Positions 14,252 through 22,736 are shown, counted from the stretch's first letter. The stretch: 40,116 nt of DNA from a bacterium (GCA_021842385.1 JAKCAE010000011.1:1-40116); one strand, 5' to 3'. Program-made: numbers and translations. Notes: a model not told the origin generated them from the sequence alone.

Positions 14252-17232
14252 ACTTTTTGAATTCCCAGCCAAATTGCTTTGTCTTCAATCAAAAGCTGTG
14301 CTTCAATTTCAGGCTCTACCTCTAACTCTTTTTTAACCTGAACGACAAATGTTTTCTTGCGATCAAACTTGTTGATTAAAGCCATCTCCAAACTAACAGC
14401 TTGGGTGTTGTAATACAAATCAATCAAATCTCCAACTTTCAAGCCATTTTTCTTGCGCAGATCCTGAACTTGTCTTTCTAACTCTCTGGCATAGCCTTCT
14501 TCTTTTAATTCAGGGGTTAACTTTGTGCTTAAAAGAATCTGAAACTCAGAATTTTCTTTGAAAACTGTTTCTGGCATTTCTGAAATCTCCGGACTTTGAT
14601 GAACCTCTTTAACATTAAGTTCCTCTGAAAGGATTGCCGAAAGCTCAATAGAAAACTCCAAAGTGCCTGTCTTTGATTTGTAAGCAACATATTCCAAAGG
14701 CTGCCTTACTTTAATATTAGCCTCTTTTCTTGCAGACAAACCAAGCTCAACTATATCCCTTAGAGTCTGCATTTGTACGATGAGGGCTTTTTCTGATTCT
14801 GAAAGTTCAGAAACATTAACATTCCAAGATGCTAAATGCACGCTTTCATTGCCTGTCAAATCACGGTAGATGGTTTCTGAAATGAACGGCATAATCGGAG
14901 CAAGCAACTTTGAAAGTTCCATTAAAACATAACCCAAAACATGCAAAGATGTTTTTGCTTGATCATCACTGCTCTTAAAACGATCTCTGCTTCTTCTGAC
15001 ATACCAGGTTGAAAGGTCGTTGATGAAGCGCAAAACCGGTTTTGTTGCTCTGACCGTGTCATAGGCGTCCATTTGTTTTGTTACTTCAAGCTGCAATTCC
15101 TTCAAGAGCGCAAGAATCCAAAGATCCAAAACGTTTTCTGAAGAAGGAACAGAACCAGGATCAGATATTTTTTCGCTGCTGTACATCCTTAAAAAGCTAT
15201 GCACGTTTCCCAAAAGCAGGGTTATCTTCTTGTATATTTCATCCAAATCTTTTTCTGAAAAAGAAAGATTCTCTCCCTGCATCACAGGAGAAGACATCAA
15301 GTAAAAACGCAATGCATCAGCGCCATACTTGTCAAAGATCAACCAAGGATCAGGAAAGTTCTTTTTAGACTTTGACATTTTCTGGCCGTCTTCTGCCAGA
15401 ACAACTCCTGTAGTGACAACGTTTTCAAAAGGAGCCTGATCCCACAAAATCGCACTCATCACATGCATGACATAGAACCAGGCGCGGGTTTGATTGATGT
15501 ACTCTGCAACAAATTGCGCTGGTCTTCTTTGCTGCACTGCTTCTTTGTTTTCAAAAGGATAATGAAACTCAGCAAAAGGCATGCTTGCTGATTCCACCCA
15601 GCAATCAACAACCTCAGGAACTCTTTGCATGTCATGGCCGCAAACACCGCAAGACATCTTGATCTGGTCAATATATGGCTTATGCAAATCAACCTCAGAT
15701 ATATTTTCTGACTTGTAAACCTCATTGTAATTCAAAGCTTTTTCTGAAAGCTCTTTTAATGACCCTATGCAAATTGATCTGCCGCAGCTTTTGCTGCTGC
15801 ACTTCCAAAACGGCAGTGGTGTTGCCCAGTACCTGTTCCTTGAAATATTCCAATCAGGGGCGCTTTCCAAACCCTTTTTAAAACGTCCTTCTTTTAGATG
15901 CTCTGGATACCAATTAATATTTTCATTCAGCTCTAAAAGCCTTGGTTTAATCTTTTGGATATTAATAAACCAGGAAGGAAGAGCGCTGTAATACAACCTG
16001 GTGCCGCAACGCCAGCAAAAAGGAACTGAGTGTGTGTATACCTCTTTTTTAAAGAGAAGATTGTTTTCTTCTAGGGCTTTAACAATTTCAGGCTCTGTAT
16101 CTTTGTAAAACTTACCCTTTAAAAAATTAGGTGCTTGCTCATTAAACACTCCCTGAGCATTAAGCAGCTGAACTGCAGGCAGCCCAACTTTTAATCCAAG
16201 CTCGTAATCTTCTTCGCCATACATCACAGCAGTATGCACAATACCAGTGCCATCCTCTATGGTCACAAAGTCAGCTGCATAGACTTTAAAAGACTTTTCA
16301 GATTGCAAAACAGGAACCTCAAAAAGCGGCTTGTAAGCTAGACCAACAAGCTCTGAACCTTTAAACTCTTTTTCAACCTTTGGATTATTAAACAAAACCT
16401 CAGCTTTTGCTTTTTCAAGAATATACAAAGCATCTTCAATTCCATCTTCCAAATCCCCTGCACCTGGCTTAACCAAAACATAATCAATATTAGGACCTAC
16501 TGCCATGGCAACATTCCCAGGCAATGTCCAAGGCGTTGTTGTCCAGGCAAGCAAATATGTTTTTGCACCAAACTTGCTGTTTAAAACCTCCGCCTTAACA
16601 ATGACGGAGTCTTCTGAAACATCATCATATGAATTGTCAGAAGCAACCTCAAAATTTGAAACAGGAGTTTCACAACGCGGACAATACATCAAAACTTTAC
16701 GACCTTCATAGATCAAACCCTTGTCCCAGGTTTGTTTCAAAGCCCACCAAACAGATTCCATGTATGCAGAATCCATGGTTTTGTAGGAATCATCAAAATC
16801 AACAAAACGTGCCATTCTTCTGACAGTTTTTCGCCACTCTTCAACATACCTTAAAACATCAGTACGGCATTTGTTGTTGAAAGTATCAACACCGATTTTT
16901 TCAATTTCTTTTTTTCCGGAAATTCCAAGCTCTTGCTCAACAAGCTGTTCAATCGGCAAACCATGACAATCCCAACCCCAGCGTCTTCTGACAAAACGTC
17001 CTTTCATTGTCCAATATCTGCCAAAAACATCCTTTGCCGTAGAACCTAAAATATGTCCGTAATGAGGAAGACCTGTGGCAAAAGGAGGACCATCGTAGAA
17101 AACATACGGCGGATTAGCTTCATTCTGCTTTAAAGACTTTTCAAAAATCTTTTCTTTGTCCCAATATTCTAAAAGACTAACTTCTTTCAAAGCAGCACTT
17201 TGTTTTTCTGTGTTTTGTTCTTGTTCTGTCAT
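14248..17232 (-). CDS. ileS: Isoleucyl-tRNA synthetase, eukaryote-like type
   Basis: 994 residues. Charges tRNA-Ile with isoleucine and edits valine. Visible parts: the class I HIGH motif as GLPHYGH near residue 55, RRWGWDCHGLPIE, the editing-domain segment TTTPWTLPGN near 232, an anticodon-domain linker, and KMSKSKKN near 610. Overall length, the RWGWDCHGLP block and the C-terminal extension match the eukaryote-like IleRS group (type 2), many members of which tolerate mupirocin; resistance here is inference. No ribosome-binding site precedes the ATG. A T-box leader controls it (17233-17397), and recO overlaps its end by four bases. Confidence 0.95.
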   Translation of the reverse strand: MTEQEQNTEKQSAALKEVSLLEYWDKEKIFEKSLKQNEANPPYVFYDGPPFATGLPHYGHILGSTAKDVFGRYWTMKGRFVRRRWGWDCHGLPIEQLVEQELGISGKKEIEKIGVDTFNNKCRTDVLRYVEEWRKTVRRMARFVDFDDSYKTMDSAYMESVWWALKQTWDKGLIYEGRKVLMYCPRCETPVSNFEVASDNSYDDVSEDSVIVKAEVLNSKFGAKTYLLAWTTTPWTLPGNVAMAVGPNIDYVLVKPGAGDLEDGIEDALYILEKAKAEVLFNNPKVEKEFKGSELVGLAYKPLFEVPVLQSEKSFKVYAADFVTIEDGTGIVHTAVMYGEEDYELGLKVGLPAVQLLNAQGVFNEQAPNFLKGKFYKDTEPEIVKALEENNLLFKKEVYTHSVPFCWRCGTRLYYSALPSWFINIQKIKPRLLELNENINWYPEHLKEGRFKKGLESAPDWNISRNRYWATPLPFWKCSSKSCGRSICIGSLKELSEKALNYNEVYKSENISEVDLHKPYIDQIKMSCGVCGHDMQRVPEVVDCWVESASMPFAEFHYPFENKEAVQQRRPAQFVAEYINQTRAWFYVMHVMSAILWDQAPFENVVTTGVVLAEDGQKMSKSKKNFPDPWLIFDKYGADALRFYLMSSPVMQGENLSFSEKDLDEIYKKITLLLGNVHSFLRMYSSEKISDPGSVPSSENVLDLWILALLKELQLEVTKQMDAYDTVRATKPVLRFINDLSTWYVRRSRDRFKSSDDQAKTSLHVLGYVLMELSKLLAPIMPFISETIYRDLTGNESVHLASWNVNVSELSESEKALIVQMQTLRDIVELGLSARKEANIKVRQPLEYVAYKSKTGTLEFSIELSAILSEELNVKEVHQSPEISEMPETVFKENSEFQILLSTKLTPELKEEGYARELERQVQDLRKKNGLKVGDLIDLYYNTQAVSLEMALINKFDRKKTFVVQVKKELEVEPEIEAQLLIEDKAIWLGIQKV

Positions 17233-17397
17233 ATTTTAAATATATTAAAAACACCGTAACTGAAGAGCCCTTTCTTAGGACGGTACCATCTTCATTGGTG
17301 CTTGATTATGCTTTTTACGCAAAGCTTGCGGACTGGTCTACTTAATATTTCTTCAGTCAGCTCCCTGATTGATGTATCAGGTCAAACGCTTTTCTTT
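17233..17397 (-). promoter_or_regulatory. T-box riboswitch of ileS (transcription attenuator)
   Basis: Read on the minus strand. The antiterminator (17261-17294) is complete: helix UGAAGA/UCUUCA, a seven-base bulge UGGUACC, then helix GUCC/GGGC with loop UAAGAAA. UGGU in the bulge can pair with the uncharged tRNA end ACCA, fitting the A73 of tRNA-Ile. The competing terminator pairs UACCGU with ACGGUG (17252-17285), followed by U5. Upstream are a 6-bp hairpin CCUGAU/AUCAGG (17364-17381) whose loop ACAUCA contains the isoleucine codon AUC, a Stem II-like hairpin (17331-17358) holding GAA and AGUA loop-E bases, and a small hairpin at 17318-17330. Uncharged tRNA-Ile should allow read-through into ileS. 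Confidence 0.85.
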
Positions 17398-17426
17398 AGT
17401 ATACCAGAAAAACAAATATTCTCCAA
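17398..17426 (-). promoter_or_regulatory. Promoter of the ileS T-box transcript
   Basis: TTGGAG (17421-17426), a 17-base spacer and TATACT (17398-17403) preceded by TGG (extended -10). Initiation near 17391 gives a leader of about 160 bases. Confidence 0.65.
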
Positions 17427-17437
17427 AAAACAACTAA

Positions 17438-17469
17438 GGCTGTCGAAATCATCATGACTTCGAACAGCC
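17438..17469 (-). terminator. Terminator of the second GC-rich cassette
   Basis: GGCTGT pairs with ACAGCC, extended by CGAA/TTCG with one bulged base, followed by a T-rich run on the minus strand. It lies just upstream of the ileS promoter and insulates it from the cassette gene. Confidence 0.65.
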
Positions 17470-17499
17470 CTAGTGCGTAACCCCTCAACTTCCTCCTAA

Positions 17500-18036
17500 C
17501 TATTCTGCAAGCAGCTCCTTCAGCTTGACCTGGCCGGTCATCAAGGCTTTGGCTGCGCGATACACCTTGTAGACGAACACGCGAATCGGCCCGCGCGTGT
17601 ACCACTGGACCGAGTAAGGATCGTATGGCACCTGAACCTCGGCTCGAGAGATCCAGGAGTGCTTGATTCCGCGCTCAGCGAGCTGCCGTCTTAGCAACAT
17701 ACGGCAGAAACGGTAGTGCTCTTCTTTGCAGAGAAGCACGAAGTTTACCTTGCTGAGATTGAAACCACGCTCGACAAGCCCGTCGAGATGACCTTTCACG
17801 ATGAGATGAGAATCGCGCGAGTACTTGCGCTCGTGCGCTATCCCTTCGACAACACATTGGGACCAGAACCCGTTTAGCTCGACGATGTAGTTAATCTCCT
17901 TCTGAAAGGAACGATGCACGAACTCGTTCCAATGTGCAATTGCCCACCAGGCCATAACCTGGTTGCTGTAGCCTGGTTCCCAACTCGAGCCTTTTCTCCG
18001 AAAACCCCAGGAGAAGCCCAGCAGTACCTGCTCCAT
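17500..18036 (-). CDS. GC-rich orphan gene, possibly a divergent DUF218/YdcF-like protein (cassette 2)
   Basis: 178 residues; the ATG at 18036 follows GGAGG by four bases. The layout recalls the DUF218 (YdcF/SanA) fold: an N-terminal VLLGFSWGFRRKGS segment, a middle part with VVEGIAHERKYSRDS, then a hydrophobic strand VNFVLLCKEEHYRFCRMLL, which matches the family pattern of a strand followed by H-x-x-R. There is no clear membrane segment. Identity is weak, and an unrelated orphan is equally possible. GC content and codon use (many CGC, GAG and CTG) differ sharply from argS and ileS on either side. It has its own TTGACA promoter and terminator. Confidence 0.55.
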   Translation of the reverse strand: MEQVLLGFSWGFRRKGSSWEPGYSNQVMAWWAIAHWNEFVHRSFQKEINYIVELNGFWSQCVVEGIAHERKYSRDSHLIVKGHLDGLVERGFNLSKVNFVLLCKEEHYRFCRMLLRRQLAERGIKHSWISRAEVQVPYDPYSVQWYTRGPIRVFVYKVYRAAKALMTGQVKLKELLAE

Positions 18037-18089
18037 CCCGCCTCCGTATCAACAGTGTGGTATAGAAAAGCAATATTGCGAGACTAAAC

Positions 18090-18118
18090 ATCTTGCCATT
18101 ATCAAGACTCCTTGTCAA
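18090..18118 (-). promoter_or_regulatory. Promoter of the second GC-rich cassette
   Basis: Perfect -35 TTGACA (18113-18118), 17-base spacer, weak -10 CAAGAT (18090-18095). Confidence 0.5.
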
Positions 18119-18127
18119 CGGGGTATT

Positions 18128-18151
18128 AAAAAAACACCCACACTTGTGGGT
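18128..18151 (-). terminator. Terminator of argS
   Basis: ACCCAC and GTGGGT around a four-base loop, followed on the minus strand by T7, 16 bases after the argS stop codon. Confidence 0.8.
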
Positions 18152-18166
18152 ATTAAAAAAACAAAA

Positions 18167-19906
18167 CTACATTTGCTCCACTGTTTTAATTCCAAGCAAA
18201 GATAACCCGTGCTTCAAAACATTAGCAACAGCAGACAACAAAACCAAGCGCTGTTGTTTCTTTTCTTCTGTCTCTGCCTGCAACACTGAAACTTGATCAT
18301 AGAAAGCGTTAAACTTAGAAGCAAGCTCAAAAAGATAGCTGCAAACTGCTGTTGGTCTGAAATCTCTAGTTGCATTAACCACTGTTTCGTCATAGTGCAA
18401 CAAATGCCGCAGCAAACTTTGTTCTGTATTCTCTGTTAATTCAGATGGTGCTTCCTTAGAAAGACCCCCTGCCTTAGCAAGAATGCTTTTAATACGCGCG
18501 TAAGTGTATTGCAAATACGGTCCGGTGTTTCCCTCAATGGCTGCTGTTTCTTCCAAATCAAAATATATTTTCGTATTCCTGTCATATTTCAAGTATCCGT
18601 ACTTTATGGCACCATATGCAATGGTTTCAAGCAAAGCATCATCATCTGCAGAACCTTTAACTTTCTGAGATGCTTTCATGACCTCAGCAACGCGTTGTTT
18701 GGTTTGAACAAGCAAATCATCTGCAGAAACTGTATTACCTAAACGAGAAGACATCTTTTCTTTTCCTAAATACACATGCTCATATGGCAGGTGCTTAAAA
18801 CTTCCTGCCCAAGGAAACTTCATTAACTCAAAAAGCTTTGACAAGACCTGAAAGTGATATGCTTGTTCTGAAGATGTTGTCACAACAGCTTCCTCAGGCT
18901 TGTGCTTTTCATTCCTTAAATACCAAAGATACAAATCCTGGGTAATGTATATGGTTGTGCCGTCTTTCCTTAAAAGATACTTCTTGTCCAAGCCCTGCTC
19001 TGTTAAATCAACAGAAACACTACCATCCGCTTCTTTAACAAAAATGCCCATATCTACGCCTTTCATAACTAGGTCCCGGCCTTTGTCATACAACTCGCTT
19101 TCGTGCTGAACCTCATCAAAACTTGATCCTTCCGAAAGATATGTTTGTTTAACTCCTTCATAAAACCAGTTATTCATCCTCTGCCACAAAGCTCTGGTCT
19201 CAGAATCCCCTGCTTCCCACTTGCGTAAAAGCTCTTGAGCTTCTTCTTCCAAAGGAGTTGGTTTGTCGTCTACTTTCTTCTGATTTTCTTTTTCAAACAT
19301 GGCATAGAATCTGCCAACAAAATGATCTGGTTTTTCCCCTTCGCTTTCCGGAGTTTCTCCATTACCATGCTTTAAATACATGAGCATGCTTTTCATAATA
19401 TGGATACCGCGATCATTTATGACCTCGCAGGAAATCACATCGTGACCTGTTGCTCTCAACAAATTAATACAAGCCATGCCAAAAACATCGTTCCTGGTGT
19501 GTCCAATATGCAAAGGCTTGTTAGTATTAGGAGAAGAATATTCAAAAACAACTTTTCTACCTAAACCAATTGGATCAATCTTAATCTCTCCTGTTAAATC
19601 TAAAACATTTTGTGCTACTGCTTCCTTTGAAACAAAAATATTAACAAAACCGCCCACTACCTTGACCTGAGAAATCTTTTTACCGCCTTTTGCATCAAGC
19701 TCAGAAAGAGCGCGGGCAATAATCTCTGCAACATCAGGTGCTTGAAACTTTCCTTCTGCAGCAATAATCATAGCAACATTGGTGCTGTAATCTCCGAAGC
19801 TTTCTTTGGGAATATTAAAATTAAAAGCAGGCAATGCCGATATTTGCCCGTTTTCAAACATAGTGCCTAAAACTTCCGAAAGAAGCTTTTCCAAATACCT
19901 TTTCAT
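18167..19906 (-). CDS. argS: Arginyl-tRNA synthetase
   Basis: 579 residues, normal length. Class I enzyme that charges tRNA-Arg and needs the tRNA for activation. Motifs in order: an N-terminal add-1-type domain (about 1-110), the HIGH box in SSPNTNKPLHIGHTRND near 128, the KMSK-equivalent GKEKMSSRLGN near 383, and a C-terminal DALR anticodon-binding domain (TGPYLQYTYARIKSIL near 460, then helices to the end). A TGG-TATAAT extended -10 ends seven bases before the ATG, so the mRNA is probably leaderless. Divergent from smpB, with 36 bases between start codons. Confidence 0.95.
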   Translation of the reverse strand: MKRYLEKLLSEVLGTMFENGQISALPAFNFNIPKESFGDYSTNVAMIIAAEGKFQAPDVAEIIARALSELDAKGGKKISQVKVVGGFVNIFVSKEAVAQNVLDLTGEIKIDPIGLGRKVVFEYSSPNTNKPLHIGHTRNDVFGMACINLLRATGHDVISCEVINDRGIHIMKSMLMYLKHGNGETPESEGEKPDHFVGRFYAMFEKENQKKVDDKPTPLEEEAQELLRKWEAGDSETRALWQRMNNWFYEGVKQTYLSEGSSFDEVQHESELYDKGRDLVMKGVDMGIFVKEADGSVSVDLTEQGLDKKYLLRKDGTTIYITQDLYLWYLRNEKHKPEEAVVTTSSEQAYHFQVLSKLFELMKFPWAGSFKHLPYEHVYLGKEKMSSRLGNTVSADDLLVQTKQRVAEVMKASQKVKGSADDDALLETIAYGAIKYGYLKYDRNTKIYFDLEETAAIEGNTGPYLQYTYARIKSILAKAGGLSKEAPSELTENTEQSLLRHLLHYDETVVNATRDFRPTAVCSYLFELASKFNAFYDQVSVLQAETEEKKQQRLVLLSAVANVLKHGLSLLGIKTVEQM

Positions 19907-19913
19907 ATCTCAA

Positions 19914-19922
19914 ATTATACCA
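19914..19922 (-). promoter_or_regulatory. Extended -10 promoter of argS, probable leaderless transcript
   Basis: TGG-TATAAT on the minus strand, seven bases before the ATG at 19906. No good -35 is present. Confidence 0.55.
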
Positions 19923-19942
19923 TAAACTACAGGTAGGAAGTC

Positions 19943-20386
19943 ATGAAAATACTCGTAAACAACAGAAAAGCAGCCTTTGATTACAACATTTCTAATGAAA
20001 TGATTGCGGGTTTAGTATTGTCAGGATCTGAGGTTAAAAGCCTGAAAGCCTCGCAAGCCTCCCTAAAAGGCGCGTACATATCCATACGTCACAGTCCAAA
20101 CCCTGAAGCATACCTTGTTAAAGCGCATATCACCCCTTACAAATATGCTGGCATTAAAAATCCTGATCCTGAAAAAGAGAGGAAGCTTCTTTTAAACAAA
20201 AAAGAAATCTCTTCATTAATCGGCAAAGAAAAAGGAACTGTCATCATTCCCTTAGAAATCTTTGTCGGAACAAAAGGATTAATTAAGTTAAAAATCGGTG
20301 TTGGTAAAGGTAAAAAGAAATACGACAAAAGAAGTAGTATAAAAAAGAGGGAGATTGAAAGAAGAATTAAACGACAGGAAGATTAA
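19943..20386 (+). CDS. smpB: SsrA-binding protein SmpB
   Basis: 147 residues, normal. Binds tmRNA and delivers it to stalled ribosomes (trans-translation); the tmRNA is in this window at 27144-27528. Family signatures: NRKAAFDYNI at the start, GLVLSGSEVKSLKA near 29, KLKIGVGKGKKKYDKR near 118, and the basic C-terminal helix KKREIERRIKRQ that reaches into the decoding centre. The ATG follows AGGTAGGAAG, a usable ribosome-binding site. A metallopeptidase gene follows one base after the stop and is probably co-transcribed. Confidence 0.95.
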   Translation: MKILVNNRKAAFDYNISNEMIAGLVLSGSEVKSLKASQASLKGAYISIRHSPNPEAYLVKAHITPYKYAGIKNPDPEKERKLLLNKKEISSLIGKEKGTVIIPLEIFVGTKGLIKLKIGVGKGKKKYDKRSSIKKREIERRIKRQED

Positions 20387-20387
20387 C

Positions 20388-21254
20388 ATGGCTACAGAAA
20401 GACCGGGCTTTGGCGAAGAGCAAAGCAGTAAAATTGAGTATCTGCAAGAAAGAAGCGCTGAGTTTAACGAAGCGCTAAACGGTCTTGATCTTGAATTAAT
20501 TAAACGCCTAATCCAAGAGGAAGCTCTTAAATCTGGCCGCGAAAAAGGCAGCAACTTAAACTTTCTGGATCAAGGAAGGATTGGAGAAATAGAGGCAAGG
20601 GGTCATGAAAGCTCTATGCCCATCTCCTTTTACAACTCCGCAACAAATGAAATAGAGGTGGATTTTAACGGCTTAGCAGAACAAGCAGAAAGACAAAACC
20701 CTTTCTTAACCAAAGAAGGTCTTAAAGCATACCTCGTAGCAGTTCTCATTCATGAAGAACTTCACGCGGCCACAGAGCTGCAAGCCTTGGGGTATGTTGG
20801 CTACCAACATTTTCGCAGCTATCAGGTTTGGAACGAAGGCGTTACAGAAAAACTGGCCCGCGAATTAACGGAAAAATACTACAAAACAACAGCAGACTTT
20901 TCACAATACGACCAATCAAAAAGCTACAATTACGAAAGCGCTGTCCTGCTTTTAGATGTGGTCATTGCAAAGCTTTCTGCGGCTACTGGCTTTGACCAAC
21001 AAACAGTATGGAATGCCATAAAAAGAGGGATGTTTGAAAACACCAGCCTAGAAAGCAAAGAACTTCAAGAACTCTTTGAACAAACACTTCCTGCAGATTT
21101 CTTTAAAAATCTCAGGACCGCAAATCCTTTAAACGAAACAGAAATACATACATTAATTGAAAAGATGAATCAGGGATCACTGGAAAAAATAGTTACCAGA
21201 CTAATTAAGTTCCTGCATTTTGAAAAGCCTACTGATTCTCGAAAAGCCGCTTAA
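20388..21254 (+). CDS. Cytoplasmic zinc metallopeptidase-like protein, HExxH type, family not assigned
   Basis: 288 residues from the ATG at 20388, which follows AGGAAG and lies one base after smpB; an earlier ATG at 20355 would overlap smpB by 32 bases. The core is VLIHEELHAATEL near residue 122, an HExxH zinc motif. A downstream glutamate in VWNEGVTEKLARE is a plausible third ligand, giving a gluzincin-like HExxH...E arrangement. The rest is helical and charged, with no signal peptide or membrane segment. Substrate unknown. It converges on the PLD-like gene and overlaps it tail to tail by 26 bases. Confidence 0.65.
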   Translation: MATERPGFGEEQSSKIEYLQERSAEFNEALNGLDLELIKRLIQEEALKSGREKGSNLNFLDQGRIGEIEARGHESSMPISFYNSATNEIEVDFNGLAEQAERQNPFLTKEGLKAYLVAVLIHEELHAATELQALGYVGYQHFRSYQVWNEGVTEKLARELTEKYYKTTADFSQYDQSKSYNYESAVLLLDVVIAKLSAATGFDQQTVWNAIKRGMFENTSLESKELQELFEQTLPADFFKNLRTANPLNETEIHTLIEKMNQGSLEKIVTRLIKFLHFEKPTDSRKAA

Positions 21255-21774
21255 AAATCCTTAAATACTGCTTTCTAATCCCCTCAACTCTGCCAATTTC
21301 CAAAACCTCATCATTGTAAACTGCCGCAGAAACCGTATAGTTAAAACTCCCTGAAGCATAAGCTTTGTCTGTAACCAACATCTTAATATGCATTAAACCG
21401 CTTTCCTTTGGCACTATCTTTAGAACAATGCCGTATTTTTTTAATTTATTAACCCAAGGTTTTTCTTCTGGAATTTCAACCTGATTAGAATCCAAAACTC
21501 CTAAGACTTCCAGCCCACGAAGCTTTGCCGCTATCAAAGCATTAACAATATTCTCCTTGGTGATTGTGTACACCGCAAAATAGACGAACTTTTCAGCTTG
21601 CTGAATTTCTGAAACCAACGCCTCGTCTATACCCTCCTCCATTGAATACAAAACCTTGGTCTGAGCATAGGCATTCTCATAAAGCCTTGTTTCCAAAGAA
21701 AGGTTTCTGAAAAGCAAGAAAATAAAAACAAGAGGGGTTAATATGGTTATGCTTAAACGAAAAAATCTGGACAT
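21229..21774 (-). CDS. Phospholipase D-fold protein with one HKD motif (PLDc_2 type)
   Basis: 181 residues. One N-terminal membrane or signal segment (about 6-24, LSITILTPLVFIFLLFR) places the domain outside or anchored at the membrane. The domain follows the small bacterial PLD-nuclease pattern: EQAEKFVYFAVYTI, AAKLRGLEVLGVLD, then the catalytic HIKMLVTD (HxKxxxxD) and GSFNYT. With a single HKD copy, activity would need a dimer, as in Nuc-type endonucleases. A role in DNA uptake or degradation would fit the type IV-like system at the left of the window; that link is inference. Confidence 0.75.
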   Translation of the reverse strand: MSRFFRLSITILTPLVFIFLLFRNLSLETRLYENAYAQTKVLYSMEEGIDEALVSEIQQAEKFVYFAVYTITKENIVNALIAAKLRGLEVLGVLDSNQVEIPEEKPWVNKLKKYGIVLKIVPKESGLMHIKMLVTDKAYASGSFNYTVSAAVYNDEVLEIGRVEGIRKQYLRIFKRLFENQ

Positions 21775-21812
21775 TTATCCAGATTAACACAAAGAAATTA
21801 AATATATATTAA

Positions 21813-22031
21813 CTACTGAGAAACATTAATTGGTGCGGGCTTTTTCTTGAAAATACCAAAAGATGTTTTCTTTTCACGAGCATTTCTTAACATCTGAATG
21901 GTTTGCATATCAACAGATTCTGCTAAAGCATATTGCTGATCAACAAAACTGTTGTAAGCAATGTAAAAAACAAGACCTCCGGCTAAAACAAAAAGCAAAG
22001 ATATTACAATGGTTACACGACTTAAAAACAT
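21813..22031 (-). CDS. Small single-pass membrane protein, unknown
   Basis: 72 residues from the ATG at 22031; a longer reading from 22082 adds a second hydrophobic stretch but has no better start signal. One membrane helix (VTIVISLLFVLAGGLVFYIAY) is followed by a short polar tail with the basic segment REKKTSFGIFKKKPAP. No ribosome-binding site is visible. It may be co-transcribed with the PLD-like gene 38 bases downstream. Function unknown. Confidence 0.45.
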   Translation of the reverse strand: MFLSRVTIVISLLFVLAGGLVFYIAYNSFVDQQYALAESVDMQTIQMLRNAREKKTSFGIFKKKPAPINVSQ

Positions 22032-22087
22032 AAGGGAATAATAATAGAAAAAGAACAAACTGGCAAAAAAACATATCCACAAACACC

Positions 22088-22122
22088 AGCGCCCGCTGAC
22101 CAGAAAGGATCAAACGGGCGCT
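22088..22122 (-). terminator. Terminator of the third GC-rich cassette
   Basis: AGCGCCCG and CGGGCGCT form an 8-bp stem 15 bases after the stop codon at 22138. The T-run follows only after about 13 bases, so efficiency is uncertain. Confidence 0.55.
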
Positions 22123-22137
22123 CAGTAGTTCTTGGTG

Positions 22138-22263
22138 CTATCGCGGCACAACAGGCAGCGACGCTGCCATCATGCTGATGAACCACAGCGCAAAGATACC
22201 CAAAAGACACAAGAATACCTGCACTGCGGCTCGAAACAACCGACGCAGAACAACCAGGTTCAT
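22138..22263 (-). CDS. 41-residue membrane microprotein in GC-rich cassette 3
   Basis: I translated it by hand: MNLVVLRRLFRAAVQVFL, then CLLGIFALWFISMMAASL and PVVPR, stop. One membrane helix spans about residues 13-35, with three arginines at the N terminus, suggesting an N-in orientation. AGGAGG lies five bases before the ATG, one of the strongest ribosome-binding sites in the window. It starts eight bases after the stop of the 22272 gene and shares its GC-rich composition, so the two form one unit. No family is recognised. Confidence 0.6.
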   Translation of the reverse strand: MNLVVLRRLFRAAVQVFLCLLGIFALWFISMMAASLPVVPR

Positions 22264-22271
22264 AAATCCTC

Positions 22272-22736
22272 CTATGGTCTCCTTTTGGACACATCAACTA
22301 CTCTCCAACGAGCATCAGCTTCTGAACGCTTGGCAGACCAGTGCCAGGTCCCATTCAGCCAAAAGAGAAAGAAGCCGAAGCTTTCGTGACTTGAAAGCAC
22401 TGCACTGTCTCTTCCCAAAACCTCGATCTTACGCAGCTCAGAGCTTGAACGGGTAAAACGAGGCCTGCTCCGCAATCTGCAAGATCTGGAAAGGTCAGCC
22501 CTGATCGTATCAAGGACAACCCCTCCAAAAAAGCGCGGGAGCAAAGCCTGAGAAGCTGAGTCGCAAGGGTTTTTTGCAAAAACCGGCTTCAGCTTCAAAA
22601 CCTCAAAAACAAGGTTTCTAAGCTCAAATTCAACCAATGCTGACTCAGAGAGCGTTGAGTCCTGTTTGCCCAATCCTTGTCCCTGCAAGGACAAAGCAAA
22701 CAGACTGCTAATTGCAAACAACAAAATCCGCTGCAT
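22272..22736 (-). CDS. GC-rich orphan gene: exported protein of unknown function (cassette 3)
   Basis: 154 residues from the ATG at 22736, which follows GGAGGGG; the frame opens earlier but without a signal. Residues 1-17 (MQRILLFAISSLFALSL) are a signal peptide. The mature part has two cysteines (in KNPCDSAS and RSCRLRS) that could form a disulfide, an arginine-rich middle, and a C-terminal strand-rich part FGFFLFWLNGTWHW. No family is recognised. Composition differs from its neighbours. It has its own TTGACC promoter and is followed by a 41-residue membrane microprotein. Confidence 0.55.
   Translation of the reverse strand: MQRILLFAISSLFALSLQGQGLGKQDSTLSESALVEFELRNLVFEVLKLKPVFAKNPCDSASQALLPRFFGGVVLDTIRADLSRSCRLRSRPRFTRSSSELRKIEVLGRDSAVLSSHESFGFFLFWLNGTWHWSAKRSEADARWRVVDVSKRRP

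Noticed and set aside
22022-22297. 91-codon minus-strand frame overlapping the 41-residue gene
   Set aside because: It spans the terminator and has no ribosome-binding site, while the other frame has AGGAGG and a clear membrane helix.
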